A DNA stretch of 64,000 bases from contig DKJA01000128.1 in NCBI GenBank assembly GCA_002454505.1, positions 1-64,000 on the forward strand, written 5' to 3'. This DNA comes from Oxalobacteraceae bacterium UBA6704 (lineage in GTDB: Bacteria > Pseudomonadota > Gammaproteobacteria > Burkholderiales > Burkholderiaceae_D). A program made the position numbers and the translations under genes. This document shows, piece after piece, positions 1 through 7,680 of this stretch (positions are counted from its first letter, which is position 1; each line of letters starts with the position of its first letter). The notes below the pieces were generated by a model. That model made no database searches. It saw only the letters and a list, made by a program, of their open reading frames with translations, and had not been told where the DNA came from.

Positions 1-533
1 TCGCTGGCGTAGATATTGCCGACGCCGACCACCACCTTGTTGTCCATCAGCCACTGTTTAACCGCCGTACGCTTGCCGCGCGACTTCTCATAGAGATAGT
101 CGCCGCTAAAGGCGTCGCCGAGCGGTTCAGGCCCCAGGTGCGCCAGCACGTTGCTGCCTTCGGGATCGGTGCTCCACAGCCAGGCGCCGAAGCGGCGCGG
201 ATCCGTCATCCGCAGTGCCTGCGGGCCATCGGCGCCTTCGACGACGAGGTCGAAGTGGTCGTGCTTCTGCGCCGGCGTGTCCGGCGGCAGCACGCGCAGG
301 TGGCCGCTCATGCCCAGGTGGATGATCAGCGTGCCGTGCTGGAATTCCACCAGCAGGTATTTGCCGCGGCGGCCCGTGGCGGCCACCGTGCGGCCGGCCA
401 GGATCTCCGGCAGCAGCGCCGGGAACGGCCAGCGCAGGCCGCTGCGGCGCAGCACCACGTCGCGCACCGCGCGGCCTTCGATATGGGGCGCGACGCCGCG
501 CCGGGTGACTTCGACTTCCGGTAATTCTGGCAT
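1..533 (-). CDS. mutM: Formamidopyrimidine-DNA glycosylase, N-terminal part (runs off window)
   Basis: Bifunctional DNA glycosylase/AP lyase that removes 8-oxoguanine and other oxidised purines in base-excision repair. The reading frame starts at the ATG complementary to 531-533 with MPELPEVEV, the invariant family N-terminus: after Met removal Pro1 is the Schiff-base nucleophile and Glu2 the catalytic acid. Further in, HLGMSGHLR, DPRRFG and the helix-two-turn-helix beginning (VVGVGNIYASE) are readable. About 177 residues are present; the remaining C-terminus with the zinc finger lies beyond position 1. It is divergent from the TPR lipoprotein gene, a usual arrangement in Burkholderiales. Confidence 0.95.
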   Translation of the reverse strand, partial: MPELPEVEVTRRGVAPHIEGRAVRDVVLRRSGLRWPFPALLPEILAGRTVAATGRRGKYLLVEFQHGTLIIHLGMSGHLRVLPPDTPAQKHDHFDLVVEGADGPQALRMTDPRRFGAWLWSTDPEGSNVLAHLGPEPLGDAFSGDYLYEKSRGKRTAVKQWLMDNKVVVGVGNIYAS

Positions 534-647
534 AGGGACAGGGGCGGCGACGGCAGGGCCGGATCGCTAAACTTCGTTACACCTGCAAACCAGCGCAGGC
601 CATGGGTTGGGCGTAAAATCAAGCTTTGACCCCATCTGGATCGTCTC

Positions 648-2441
648 TTGAAAAACGCATTCGCCATTGTAACCCTGTCGGCCCTGCTGTCCGCTTGCGC
701 TGTTGCGCCACAAAAACAGGCCGACGATCCCGTGGCAGCGTCGCCCGCATCGGCTTCCCCGGCCACCAGCGAATCCGGTACCGCCGCCATTGCCGCCAGC
801 CTGCAGCACGAGGAAAAGCTGCCCGACGTCGAACTGACGCCGGACCTGCTGTACAAGCTGACCAAGGCGGAGCTGGACTTCAAGCGGGGCCAGTGGCAAA
901 GCGCCTATGTCGCCACGATGGTGCTGGCGCAGCAGACGCGCGATCCCCGCCTGGCGCGCCGCTCGGCCGAAATGGCGCTGGCCGCCAAGCAGGGCAACGA
1001 GGCGCTGGCCGCGATCCGGCTGTGGCGCGAACTGGCCCCGGATTCGGACGAAGCGGTGCAGTACTTCCTCGGCTTTTCCGTGCTGGGCGACGACCTGACG
1101 GAATCCGAGCAGGTGTTCGCGCAGCGCCTGGCCGGCGCGCCGGCACCGGCCCGTGGCCTCGTCATGTTCCAGATGCAGCAGTACCTGCTGCGGGCGCGCG
1201 ACAAGGCTGCCGCGTTCGCGCTGATGGAGCGCGTGCTGGCGCCGTATGCGGGCATGATGGAAAGCCACCTCGTGCTGGCGCAGGGCGCCTACGCGGCCGA
1301 GAACCGCGAGCGCGCCATGAGCGAAGCGAAGCGGGCGCTGGAACTGAAGCCCGATTCCGAGCTGGCCGCGCTGACGATGGCGCAGGTGATGGGCGACCCG
1401 GATGCGGCCGGCCAGCTGTTCGCCAGCTTCCTCGGCAAGAATCCGAAGGCCCGCGAAGTGCGCGCGGCGTATGCCCGCCTGCTGGTCGAGCAGAAGCGCT
1501 TCGACAAGGCGCGCGCCCAGTTCCAGCTGATGCTGAAGGACCAGCCGGACAATCCCGGCACGCTGTATGCGCTGGCCATCATGTCGCTGCAGGCAAACGA
1601 CACGCCGGCCGCGGAAACCTATCTGCGCCGCTTCGTCGACGTGCTGGAAGACAGCGAGGAAGGCGACCGCGATCCGGCCAAGGCGCTGATGCTGCTGGCG
1701 CAGATCTTCGAGGAGCGGGGCGACCTGGACGGCGCCATCGACTGGCTCGACAAGGTGAGCGGCGAGGATCCCCGGCTGTACCTGACGGCGCGGCTGAAGC
1801 GCGCCTACCTGACGTCGAAAAAAGGCGACGTGGATGGCGCGCTGAAGATGCTGCGCGAGATCCCTGCTGTCGATCCGGCCGAACAGGCCGAGGTGGCGCA
1901 GACGCAGGGCCAGCTGCTGCGCGATGCCGGCCGCGGCGAGGAAGCCTACCAGCTGCTGGTCGACGCGGTACGCCGCTTCCCGGACAGCCCGGACCTGCTG
2001 TACGACTTTGCGCTGGCCGCCGAAAAGCAGGGCAAGCCGGATGAAATGGAGGCGGCGCTGCGCAAGGTGATGGCCGCCGTGCCGGACAACCACCACGCCT
2101 ACAACGCGCTGGGCTACTCGCTGGCCGAACGGGGCGTGCGGCTGGACGAAGCCTACGCGCTGATCGACAAGGCGCTGAAGATGGCACCGGGCGACCCGTA
2201 CATCATGGATTCGATGGGCTGGGTCCAGTTCCGCATGGGCCGCCTGCAGGAAGCGGCAGCCACGCTGCGCGCCGCCTACACGCTGCGCGGCGACGCCGAA
2301 ATCGCCGTCCACCTGGGCGAAGTGCTGTGGCAGCAGGGCGACCGCGCCGCCGCCCAGAAGCTGTGGCGCGAAGCCCGCAGCAAGGACCCCAAGAACGACG
2401 CCCTCCGCGACACCCTCGCGCGGCTGAACGCCAGCATCTGA
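648..2441 (+). CDS. Tetratricopeptide-repeat lipoprotein
   Basis: A 597-residue TPR protein. The N-terminus has a short basic n-region, a hydrophobic stretch and a lipobox-like LSAC at about residues 13-16, so it is probably a lipoprotein anchored in the cell envelope. The body is Ala/Leu-rich helical repeats, clearest near residues 350-590, including the TPR-like segments NALGYSLAERG and YIMDSMGWVQFRMG. The start is a TTG at 648; no better ATG lies close and the lipoprotein signal begins right there. It lies 94 nt upstream of lolB, and mutM-TPR-lolB-ispE is a conserved order. A role in outer-membrane protein or lipoprotein homeostasis is plausible but not shown by the sequence. Confidence 0.85.
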   Translation: MKNAFAIVTLSALLSACAVAPQKQADDPVAASPASASPATSESGTAAIAASLQHEEKLPDVELTPDLLYKLTKAELDFKRGQWQSAYVATMVLAQQTRDPRLARRSAEMALAAKQGNEALAAIRLWRELAPDSDEAVQYFLGFSVLGDDLTESEQVFAQRLAGAPAPARGLVMFQMQQYLLRARDKAAAFALMERVLAPYAGMMESHLVLAQGAYAAENRERAMSEAKRALELKPDSELAALTMAQVMGDPDAAGQLFASFLGKNPKAREVRAAYARLLVEQKRFDKARAQFQLMLKDQPDNPGTLYALAIMSLQANDTPAAETYLRRFVDVLEDSEEGDRDPAKALMLLAQIFEERGDLDGAIDWLDKVSGEDPRLYLTARLKRAYLTSKKGDVDGALKMLREIPAVDPAEQAEVAQTQGQLLRDAGRGEEAYQLLVDAVRRFPDSPDLLYDFALAAEKQGKPDEMEAALRKVMAAVPDNHHAYNALGYSLAERGVRLDEAYALIDKALKMAPGDPYIMDSMGWVQFRMGRLQEAAATLRAAYTLRGDAEIAVHLGEVLWQQGDRAAAQKLWREARSKDPKNDALRDTLARLNASI

Positions 2442-2447
2442 AAATTG

Positions 2448-2495
2448 CCTGTAAAACAGGGCGGTCCGGCGTACCGGCTGTCCCTGTTTTACAGG
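2448..2495. repeat. Hairpin repeat R1, diverged member of the GACAG family
   Basis: Perfect 14-bp inverted repeat (2448-2461 with 2482-2495) around a 20-nt loop, between the TPR gene stop and lolB. Each arm is itself a near-palindrome (CCTGT-AAA-ACAGG). The flanks TTGCCTG and CAGGAAACATCGC match those of repeat R7 near 51.35 kb (TTGCCTG, CAGGAAATATTGC), so I treat it as a diverged copy of the same element. It has no T tract, so it is not a classical terminator. Confidence 0.7.
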
Positions 2496-2534
2496 AAACA
2501 TCGCAGCAAATATCACACCCATGACAAGGACCGC

Positions 2535-3128
2535 ATGATCAAGGCCCGCTTCGCCACCTTCGCCTGCACCGCCGCGCTGCTTGCCGGCTGTGCCACCGCT
2601 CCGCCGCAGTCGTCCGTGCCCGTGGCGCCATATGCCGATACGCTGGCGGTGGATGGCCGCCTGGCCGTCAATTACCGCCGCGACGGCAAGCAGGAGTCCA
2701 TCTCCGGCAAGTTCAGCTGGCGCCAGGACGGCACTCGTACCGATGTCACGCTGGCGTCGCCGCTGGGCCAGACGATCGCCACGATCGCCGTCACGCCCGG
2801 CCAGGCCGTGCTGAAGCAGGGCAGCGAGCCGCCGCGCACGGCGCCCGACGTGGATGCGCTGTCGGCCCAGTCGCTGGGCTGGCCGCTGCCGGTCTCCGGC
2901 CTGCGCGACTGGCTGCAGGGCTACGCCGTCGCGGCCGACGGCAAGCGTTTTGCCGCCAGCGCCGCCCAGCCGCAAGTGACCACGCGCGACGGCTGGCAGC
3001 TGGAATTCACCGAATGGCAGCCGGGCAGCAATCCGCCCAAGCCTCGCCTGATCAATGCGCGGCGGGGCGCGGGCGGCGATGTCGAGGACATCCAGATCCG
3101 CATCGTCATCGACGGAGCCGGGCAATGA
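2535..3128 (+). CDS. lolB: Outer-membrane lipoprotein LolB
   Basis: LolB receives lipoproteins from periplasmic LolA and inserts them into the inner leaflet of the outer membrane. The chosen start is the ATG at 2535, preceded by AAGGA (2525-2529). It gives a signal peptide ending in the lipobox LLAGC. In-frame starts further upstream would run through hairpin R1. The mature part shows the LolB pattern of YADTLAVDGRLAVNYR followed by beta-strand-rich segments (SISGKFSWRQD, DVTLASPLGQTIATI), a WPLPVSGLRDWLQG helix, and IQIRIVID at the end. The 197-residue length fits the family. The gene overlaps ispE by four bases. Confidence 0.93.
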   Translation: MIKARFATFACTAALLAGCATAPPQSSVPVAPYADTLAVDGRLAVNYRRDGKQESISGKFSWRQDGTRTDVTLASPLGQTIATIAVTPGQAVLKQGSEPPRTAPDVDALSAQSLGWPLPVSGLRDWLQGYAVAADGKRFAASAAQPQVTTRDGWQLEFTEWQPGSNPPKPRLINARRGAGGDVEDIQIRIVIDGAGQ

Positions 3129-4030
3129 GCGCGATGAACGCGCTGCGCGACTGCCCGGCGCCGGGCAAGCTGAACCTGTTCCTGCACGTGACGGGCCGCC
3201 GGCCGGACGGTTACCACCTGCTGCAGTCCGTGTTCCAGCTGATCGACCGCGCCGACACGCTGCACTTCACGCTGCGCGCCGACGAGCGCATCGAGCGCAT
3301 CACCGACGTGCCCGGCGTACCGGCCGGGCAGGACCTCGTCATCCGCGCCGCGCGGCTGCTGCAGGCCGAGGTGATCAGGCGCACGGGCCGCACGCCACCG
3401 GGCGTCGATATCGAGCTGGAAAAGATCCTGCCGATGGGCGGCGGGCTGGGTGGCGGCTCGTCCGATGCGGCCACCACGCTGCTGGCGCTGAACCGGCTGT
3501 GGGATGCCGGCCTGTCGCAGCAGGAATTGATGGACCTTGGCCTGCCGCTGGGCGCCGATATCCCGTTCTTCCTGTTCGGCGAAACAGCCTTCGTCGAGGG
3601 CGTCGGCGAGGCGATGCAGCCGGTCGACGCGCCGGATTGCTGGTATGTCGTCATCGAGCCCGGCGTGCAGGTGCCCACGGCGAGTATTTTTACGTCGGAA
3701 TATTTGACAAGGGATACGGCCCCCGTCATAATGGCGGACTTTTCCGGGCACTATGCAAATCGTAACGATCTGCAAGGGTTTGGCAAAAACGATTTGCAAC
3801 GAGTGGCCACCCGCTTGTTCCCGCCGGTAGCCGAGGCGGTCGAATGGCTGGGGGCTTACGGCGATGCCAGGATGACTGGCTCCGGTGCTTGTGTGTTCTG
3901 CGCGGTAGCCAGCGAAGAACAGGCCGATGCGGTACTCTCCGGAGTACCTTCTACCTGGAAGGGGTGGAAAGCAAAGGCGCTTGACAGGCACCCGCTGTTG
4001 GCGAAATGGTCAACGAGTTGCGAAGCGTAA
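3125..4030 (+). CDS. ispE: 4-diphosphocytidyl-2-C-methyl-D-erythritol kinase
   Basis: ATP-dependent kinase of the MEP isoprenoid pathway, phosphorylating the 2-hydroxyl of CDP-methylerythritol; a GHMP-family enzyme. The start ATG overlaps the lolB stop (ATGA). Near the N-terminus are APGKLNLFLHVTGRRPDGYH, the usual IspE opening, then the GHMP glycine loop LPMGGGLGGGSSDAATTL and LGADIPFF. The C-terminal MTGSGACVF is the third GHMP motif. The length of 301 residues is slightly above usual. The 3' part of the gene contains a near-consensus sigma-70 promoter sequence, listed separately. Confidence 0.96.
   Translation: MSAMNALRDCPAPGKLNLFLHVTGRRPDGYHLLQSVFQLIDRADTLHFTLRADERIERITDVPGVPAGQDLVIRAARLLQAEVIRRTGRTPPGVDIELEKILPMGGGLGGGSSDAATTLLALNRLWDAGLSQQELMDLGLPLGADIPFFLFGETAFVEGVGEAMQPVDAPDCWYVVIEPGVQVPTASIFTSEYLTRDTAPVIMADFSGHYANRNDLQGFGKNDLQRVATRLFPPVAEAVEWLGAYGDARMTGSGACVFCAVASEEQADAVLSGVPSTWKGWKAKALDRHPLLAKWSTSCEA
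3704..3732 (+). promoter_or_regulatory. Near-consensus sigma-70 promoter inside ispE
   Basis: TTGACA at 3704-3709 and CATAAT at 3727-3732 with a 17-nt spacer lie within the ispE coding sequence, pointing toward tRNA-Gln. The -35 matches consensus fully and the -10 in five of six positions. Transcription would start near 3740. Activity is inferred from sequence only; the same bases also encode IspE residues. Confidence 0.45.
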
Positions 4031-4037
4031 AAAGAAT

Positions 4038-4066
4038 TTGGCGTTACGTAGGATTGCTTGTATAAT
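4038..4066 (+). promoter_or_regulatory. Sigma-70 promoter of tRNA-Gln
   Basis: TTGGCG (4038-4043), a 17-nt spacer, and a perfect TATAAT (4061-4066) lie just after the ispE stop. The expected transcript start is about 4073, leaving a short leader before the tRNA at 4101. Confidence 0.75.
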
Positions 4067-4100
4067 GCTCGCCATCTGACGAAACGTAGTCAGTCAGCGT

Positions 4101-4177
4101 AGGGGAATCGCCAAGCTGGTTAAGGCACCGGATTTTGATTCCGGCATACCAAGGTTCGAATCCTTGTTCCCCTGCCA
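4101..4177 (+). tRNA. tRNA-Gln (anticodon TTG)
   Basis: A 77-nt cloverleaf with acceptor stem AGGGGAA/TTCCCCT, discriminator G and genomically encoded CCA. The anticodon loop reads GATTTTGATT with TTG as anticodon, flanked by the CCGGA/TCCGG stem. The T-arm contains GGTTCGAATCC. The sequence closely follows bacterial glutamine tRNAs. UUG reads CAA and, by wobble, CAG. Confidence 0.97.
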
Positions 4178-4231
4178 CCTTTCCTTCAGTCTGTCGATGC
4201 GCAGGTATCCAGCTGAAGTAAAAACAAAAAT

Positions 4232-4257
4232 GCCCCTGCCGAGCCGGGGCTTTTTTA
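4232..4257 (+). terminator. Rho-independent terminator after tRNA-Gln
   Basis: GCCCC (4232-4236) pairs with GGGGC (4246-4250) and is followed by a run of six T. It probably ends the tRNA transcript, so prs would need its own promoter or read-through. Confidence 0.7.
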
Positions 4258-4331
4258 TTCGTATTTTTATTCCTGCGCCGGATTCGTTCCGGTGGTATTT
4301 CAAGTTCAAAGCTTACCTTCCTGGGACTCCC

Positions 4332-5282
4332 ATGGCTTATGAAAACCTGATGGTTTTTACCGGCAACGCTAATCCGGCGTTGGCAGAAGGGGTCGCGAAA
4401 AATCTCGGCATCCCTCTCGGTAAAGCAGTCGTTTCGAAATTCTCGGACGGCGAAGTAATGGTCGAAATCAACGAGAACGTCCGCGGTAAAGACGTCTTCG
4501 TGCTGCAATCGACCTGCGCACCGACGAACGACAGCCTGATGGAACTGATCCTGATGGTCGACGCCCTGAAGCGCGCTTCGGCAGGCCGTATCACCGCCGC
4601 CATTCCGTACTTCGGCTATGCCCGCCAGGACCGCCGCCCGCGTTCCGCCCGTGTGGCCATCTCGGCCAAAGTCGTCGCCAACATGCTGGAAGAAGCCGGC
4701 GTCGAGCGCGTCCTGATCATGGACCTGCACGCCGACCAGATCCAGGGCTTCTTCGACATTCCGGTCGATAATATCTACGCTTCGCCGATCCTGCTGGGCG
4801 ACCTGCAGAAGAAGGATTACCAGGACCTGCTGGTGGTGTCGCCCGACGTCGGCGGCGTGGTCCGCGCCCGCGCGCTGGCCAAGCGCCTCGGCTGCGACCT
4901 GGCGATCATCGACAAGCGCCGTCCGAAAGCCAATGTTTCCGAAGTGATGAACATCATCGGCGACGTCGAAGGCCGCAACTGCGTGATCATGGACGACATG
5001 GTCGATACTGCCGGCACGCTGGTCAAGGCTGCCGAAGTGCTCAAGGAGCGCGGCGCCAAGAAAGTCATCGCTTACTGCACGCACCCTGTGCTGTCCGGCC
5101 CGGCGATCGAGCGCATCACCAATTCGTCGCTGGACGAACTGGTGGTGACCGACACGATCCCCCTGTCGGAAGCAGGCAAGGCCTGCGGCAAGATCCGTCA
5201 ACTGACCTGCGCACCGCTGCTGGCCGAGACGTTCAAGCGCATCATCAAGGGCGATTCCGTGATCTCCCTGTTCGTCGACTAA
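4332..5282 (+). CDS. prs: Ribose-phosphate pyrophosphokinase (PRPP synthase)
   Basis: Makes 5-phosphoribosyl-1-pyrophosphate from ribose 5-phosphate and ATP, feeding purine, pyrimidine, NAD, histidine and tryptophan synthesis. I start at the ATG at 4332 (MAYENLMVFTGNANPAL), the usual family start; longer in-frame starts would run through the tRNA and terminator. Readable motifs are KFSDGEVMVEINENVRG, YFGYARQDRR, the metal-binding MDLHADQIQGFF, and the PRPP loop VIMDDMVDTAGTL (DDMVDTAGT). The length of 316 residues is typical. It lies between tRNA-Gln and rplY, a conserved order. Confidence 0.97.
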   Translation: MAYENLMVFTGNANPALAEGVAKNLGIPLGKAVVSKFSDGEVMVEINENVRGKDVFVLQSTCAPTNDSLMELILMVDALKRASAGRITAAIPYFGYARQDRRPRSARVAISAKVVANMLEEAGVERVLIMDLHADQIQGFFDIPVDNIYASPILLGDLQKKDYQDLLVVSPDVGGVVRARALAKRLGCDLAIIDKRRPKANVSEVMNIIGDVEGRNCVIMDDMVDTAGTLVKAAEVLKERGAKKVIAYCTHPVLSGPAIERITNSSLDELVVTDTIPLSEAGKACGKIRQLTCAPLLAETFKRIIKGDSVISLFVD

Positions 5283-5306
5283 ACAGCGACGAAACAAGCA
5301 ATGGCA

Positions 5307-5447
5307 GGCGGCGCGACCCCTTGAATGGGGCGCGCCGCCGAAGTTTTATCCGGCAATGGCAATGAGGTTGCCGGCTTTCGAAGCTTCCTGGTCGCGGGAA
5401 GCTTCTTCACAACGGGGCGCAAGCCCCCGCTCTTTTTGGAGTATCAA
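5307..5447 (+). promoter_or_regulatory. Structured spacer and leader of rplY with four consecutive hairpins
   Basis: Four stem-loops follow each other between prs and rplY. (1) 5307-5339: GGCGGCGCG plus CCCC pairing with GGGG and CGCGCCGCC, 13 bp with one bulged A and a TTGAAT loop, probably the prs terminator region (TTTT at 5344). (2) 5350-5374: CCGGCAA/TTGCCGG. (3) 5380-5405: GAAGCTTCC/GGAAGCTTC, 9 bp. (4) 5414-5427: GGGGC, GCAA tetraloop, GCCCC, followed by CTCTTTTT and then the rplY Shine-Dalgarno GGAG. No clear promoter is visible inside. The layout resembles a ribosomal-protein leader or attenuator; the function is inferred. Confidence 0.55.
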
Positions 5448-6047
5448 ATGAAAGTTGTTGCATTCAAACGCGAACTGCAGGGCACGGGTGCGAGCCGCCG
5501 CCTGCGTATTTCCGGCCAAACCCCAGGCATCATCTACGGCGGCGCCGAAGCCCCGGTGACGATCTCCCTGGACCACAACGCGCTGTACCACGCGCTGAAA
5601 AAAGAAGCGTTCCACGGTTCGATCCTGGACCTGGAAATCGACGGCAAGGTACAGAAAGTGCTGCTGCGCGACTTCCAGATGCACGCTTACAAGCAACTGG
5701 TCCTGCACGCTGACTTCCAGCGCGTCGACGCGAACGCGCCGATCCACACGAAAGTGACGCTGCACTTCGAAAACGCCGACGTGTCGCCAGCAGTCAAGCT
5801 GCACGGCGCAACGATCAGCCACGTGACGAACGAAGTCGAAGTGTCGTGCCTGCCGGCCGACCTGCCGGACTTCATCACCGTCGACCTGACGAACATGGAA
5901 GTCGGTGCTTCGCTGCACTCGTCCGACCTGAAACTGCCAAAAGGCGTGACGCTGATCACCCACGGCGCCAACCTGACGATCGCTACGTCGTCGGTGCCGG
6001 CTGGCCAGGTGTCCGCCGACGCGGCCGCCACCGAAGAGAAGAAGTAA
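5448..6047 (+). CDS. rplY: 50S ribosomal protein bL25 (long CTC form)
   Basis: bL25 binds 5S rRNA in the large subunit. This is the long TL5/CTC-type form of 199 residues: an N-terminal 5S-binding domain (VVAFKRELQGTGASRRLR, TPGIIYGG) followed by a C-terminal beta domain (VTLHFENADVSPAVK, EVEVSCLPADLPDFI). The start ATG is preceded by GGAG (5438-5441) at good spacing. A longer in-frame extension upstream would run through the hairpin leader and is rejected. The tail is Ala/Glu-rich and ends EEKK. A strong terminator follows. Confidence 0.96.
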   Translation: MKVVAFKRELQGTGASRRLRISGQTPGIIYGGAEAPVTISLDHNALYHALKKEAFHGSILDLEIDGKVQKVLLRDFQMHAYKQLVLHADFQRVDANAPIHTKVTLHFENADVSPAVKLHGATISHVTNEVEVSCLPADLPDFITVDLTNMEVGASLHSSDLKLPKGVTLITHGANLTIATSSVPAGQVSADAAATEEKK

Positions 6048-6066
6048 TCTTTCTTTTCGTCCGCTG

Positions 6067-6096
6067 AAAAAACCCTGCTTCGGCAGGGTTTTTTTT
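6067..6096 (+). terminator. Rho-independent terminator of rplY
   Basis: AACCCTGC, TTCG tetraloop, GCAGGGTT followed by eight or more T. It is one of the clearest intrinsic terminators in the window, and the A-rich stretch before it could also serve the opposite direction. Confidence 0.92.
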
Positions 6097-6137
6097 CGCC
6101 TGCGGCCTACAATGAAATCTCCACACGGAGGTGCGCC

Positions 6138-6566
6138 ATGGCGATCGACTGGCAACACTTCACTCCCTGGACCGCGCTGGCCGGCGGCATGCTGATCGGT
6201 GCGGGTGCCGCGCTGCTGCTCCTCTACAACGGCCGTATTGCCGGCGTCAGCGGCGTGCTGGGCGGCCTGCTGCGCGCCGAAGATGGCGAACGCGGCTGGC
6301 GTATCGCCTTCCTGGCCGGCCTGCTGCTGGCGGTGCCGCTGTGGCGCCTGGTCGCCGGCTTGCCGCCCGCACAACCGGTGGCGTCGCCACTGCTGCTCGT
6401 TGCCGCCGGCCTGCTGGTCGGGCTCGGTACCCGCTGCGGCGGCGGCTGCACCAGCGGCCACGGCGTGTGCGGCATCGCGCGCGCGTCGCCCCGGTCGCTG
6501 GTAGCCACGGCCGTGTTCGTGCTGGCCGGCGTCGTCACCGTCTACCTGCTGCGGCACGGCGGCTGA
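6138..6566 (+). CDS. YeeE/YedE family transporter subunit, first half
   Basis: A 142-residue membrane protein with about four hydrophobic helices. The motifs GRIAGVSGVLGGLL and GLGTRCGGGCTSGHGVCGIAR are typical of the YeeE/YedE (DUF395) family, whose characterised members import thiosulfate; the cysteines in the second motif are the conserved ones. The start ATG is preceded by GGAGG (6127-6131). It is followed after one base by a second half-size YeeE protein; together they match one full-length transporter. The substrate is probably a reduced sulfur compound, but this is inferred from the family. Confidence 0.88.
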   Translation: MAIDWQHFTPWTALAGGMLIGAGAALLLLYNGRIAGVSGVLGGLLRAEDGERGWRIAFLAGLLLAVPLWRLVAGLPPAQPVASPLLLVAAGLLVGLGTRCGGGCTSGHGVCGIARASPRSLVATAVFVLAGVVTVYLLRHGG

Positions 6567-6567
6567 C

Positions 6568-7011
6568 ATGAACCTGGTTACCGCCTCCCTGGCCGGCCTG
6601 CTGTTCGGGGTTGGCCTGCTGCTGTCCGGCATGACCGATCCCGCGAAAGTGTCCGCCTTCCTCGACGTGGCCGGCGCATGGGATCCGTCGCTGCTGGGCG
6701 TGATGGCGGGCGCGATTGCCGTCGCCACGCCGGCCTTCCGGTTCGCCGCGCGGCGCAAGTGCACGCTGGCCGGCGCACCGGTCCGGCTGCCGGCCGCGCG
6801 CGACATCGACCGCCGCCTCGTGCTGGGCAGCGCCGCGTTCGGCGTCGGCTGGGGCCTTTCCGGCTATTGCCCGGGCCCGGTGCTGGCCTCGCTGACCATG
6901 GGCGTTGCCGCCCCGTGGATCTTTGTGTGTGCCATGGCGGCGGGCATGGCGCTGTTCGAACTGGCGCAATGGTGGCGGCGTGCTTTTGTTTCGCCTGAAA
7001 CTCCGGGATAA
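6568..7011 (+). CDS. YeeE/YedE family transporter subunit, second half
   Basis: A 147-residue membrane protein with the second-half YeeE motifs LLFGVGLLLSGMTDPAKVSAFLDV and GWGLSGYCPGPVLASL. It begins one base after its partner stops, so the two are surely co-translated and probably form a heteromeric transporter equivalent to single-chain TsuA-like proteins. Such split pairs are common in proteobacteria. The stop at 7011 lies 30 nt before pth, so a shared transcript is possible. Confidence 0.88.
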   Translation: MNLVTASLAGLLFGVGLLLSGMTDPAKVSAFLDVAGAWDPSLLGVMAGAIAVATPAFRFAARRKCTLAGAPVRLPAARDIDRRLVLGSAAFGVGWGLSGYCPGPVLASLTMGVAAPWIFVCAMAAGMALFELAQWWRRAFVSPETPG

Positions 7012-7041
7012 TCCGCATTTTTCCCACAGCACAGCGCGCCA

Positions 7042-7614
7042 ATGACCATCCGCCTGATCGTCGGCCTCGGCAACCCCGGGCCCGAATACGAGCAAACTCG
7101 CCACAACGCCGGCTTCTGGCTGGTGGACCATCTCGCCACCGGCCCGCTGCAGCGCGAAAGCCGCTTCAATGCGCTGGCCGCGAAAACCTCCATCGGCGGC
7201 AACGAGGTGTGGCTGCTGGAGCCGCAGACGTACATGAACCGCTCCGGCCAGTCCGTCGGCGGCCTGGCCCGTTTCTTTAAAATCAATCCCGACGAAATCC
7301 TCGTCGTTCACGACGAACTCGACCTGCCGCCGGGCACGGCGAAACTGAAGAAGGGCGGCTCGTCCGGCGGCCACAACGGGCTGAAGGACATCACCGCCGC
7401 GCTGGGCACGCAGGATTACTGGCGCCTGCGCATCGGCATCGGCCACCCGCGCACGCTGAACCTGGCGCAGAACGTGGCCGACTTCGTGCTGCACCGTCCG
7501 CGCCGCGAAGAGCAGCTGCTGATCGACGAAGCGATCGAGAAAAGCCTGAAAGTCATTCCGCTGGCCGTCGCCGGCAAGATGGCGGATGCCACGATGCAGC
7601 TTCACAGCAACTGA
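7042..7614 (+). CDS. pth: Peptidyl-tRNA hydrolase
   Basis: Releases tRNA from peptidyl-tRNAs that drop off ribosomes. The 190-residue protein has the classical motifs: IVGLGNPGPEYEQTRHNAGFWLVD (Asn and catalytic His in TRHNAGF), PQTYMNRSGQSV, HDELDLPPGTAKLKKGGSSGGHNGLKDI, and RLRIGIGHP. The length matches bacterial Pth. It sits between the YeeE pair and a diguanylate cyclase, with ychF downstream; rplY-pth-ychF is a conserved neighbourhood into which the cyclase and transporter genes appear inserted. Confidence 0.97.
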   Translation: MTIRLIVGLGNPGPEYEQTRHNAGFWLVDHLATGPLQRESRFNALAAKTSIGGNEVWLLEPQTYMNRSGQSVGGLARFFKINPDEILVVHDELDLPPGTAKLKKGGSSGGHNGLKDITAALGTQDYWRLRIGIGHPRTLNLAQNVADFVLHRPRREEQLLIDEAIEKSLKVIPLAVAGKMADATMQLHSN

Positions 7615-7680
7615 TCGGGCGGCAAGAGCAGTTACTGATAGGCAGTAGGGTAGGCTGCCCTTATACTGAAACGCCGGCAG

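Noticed and set aside
567..3125. An 852-codon open frame on the minus strand opposite the TPR and lolB genes
   Set aside because: Same GC-bias effect; the translated product is low-complexity and matches no family, while the plus-strand genes are clear.
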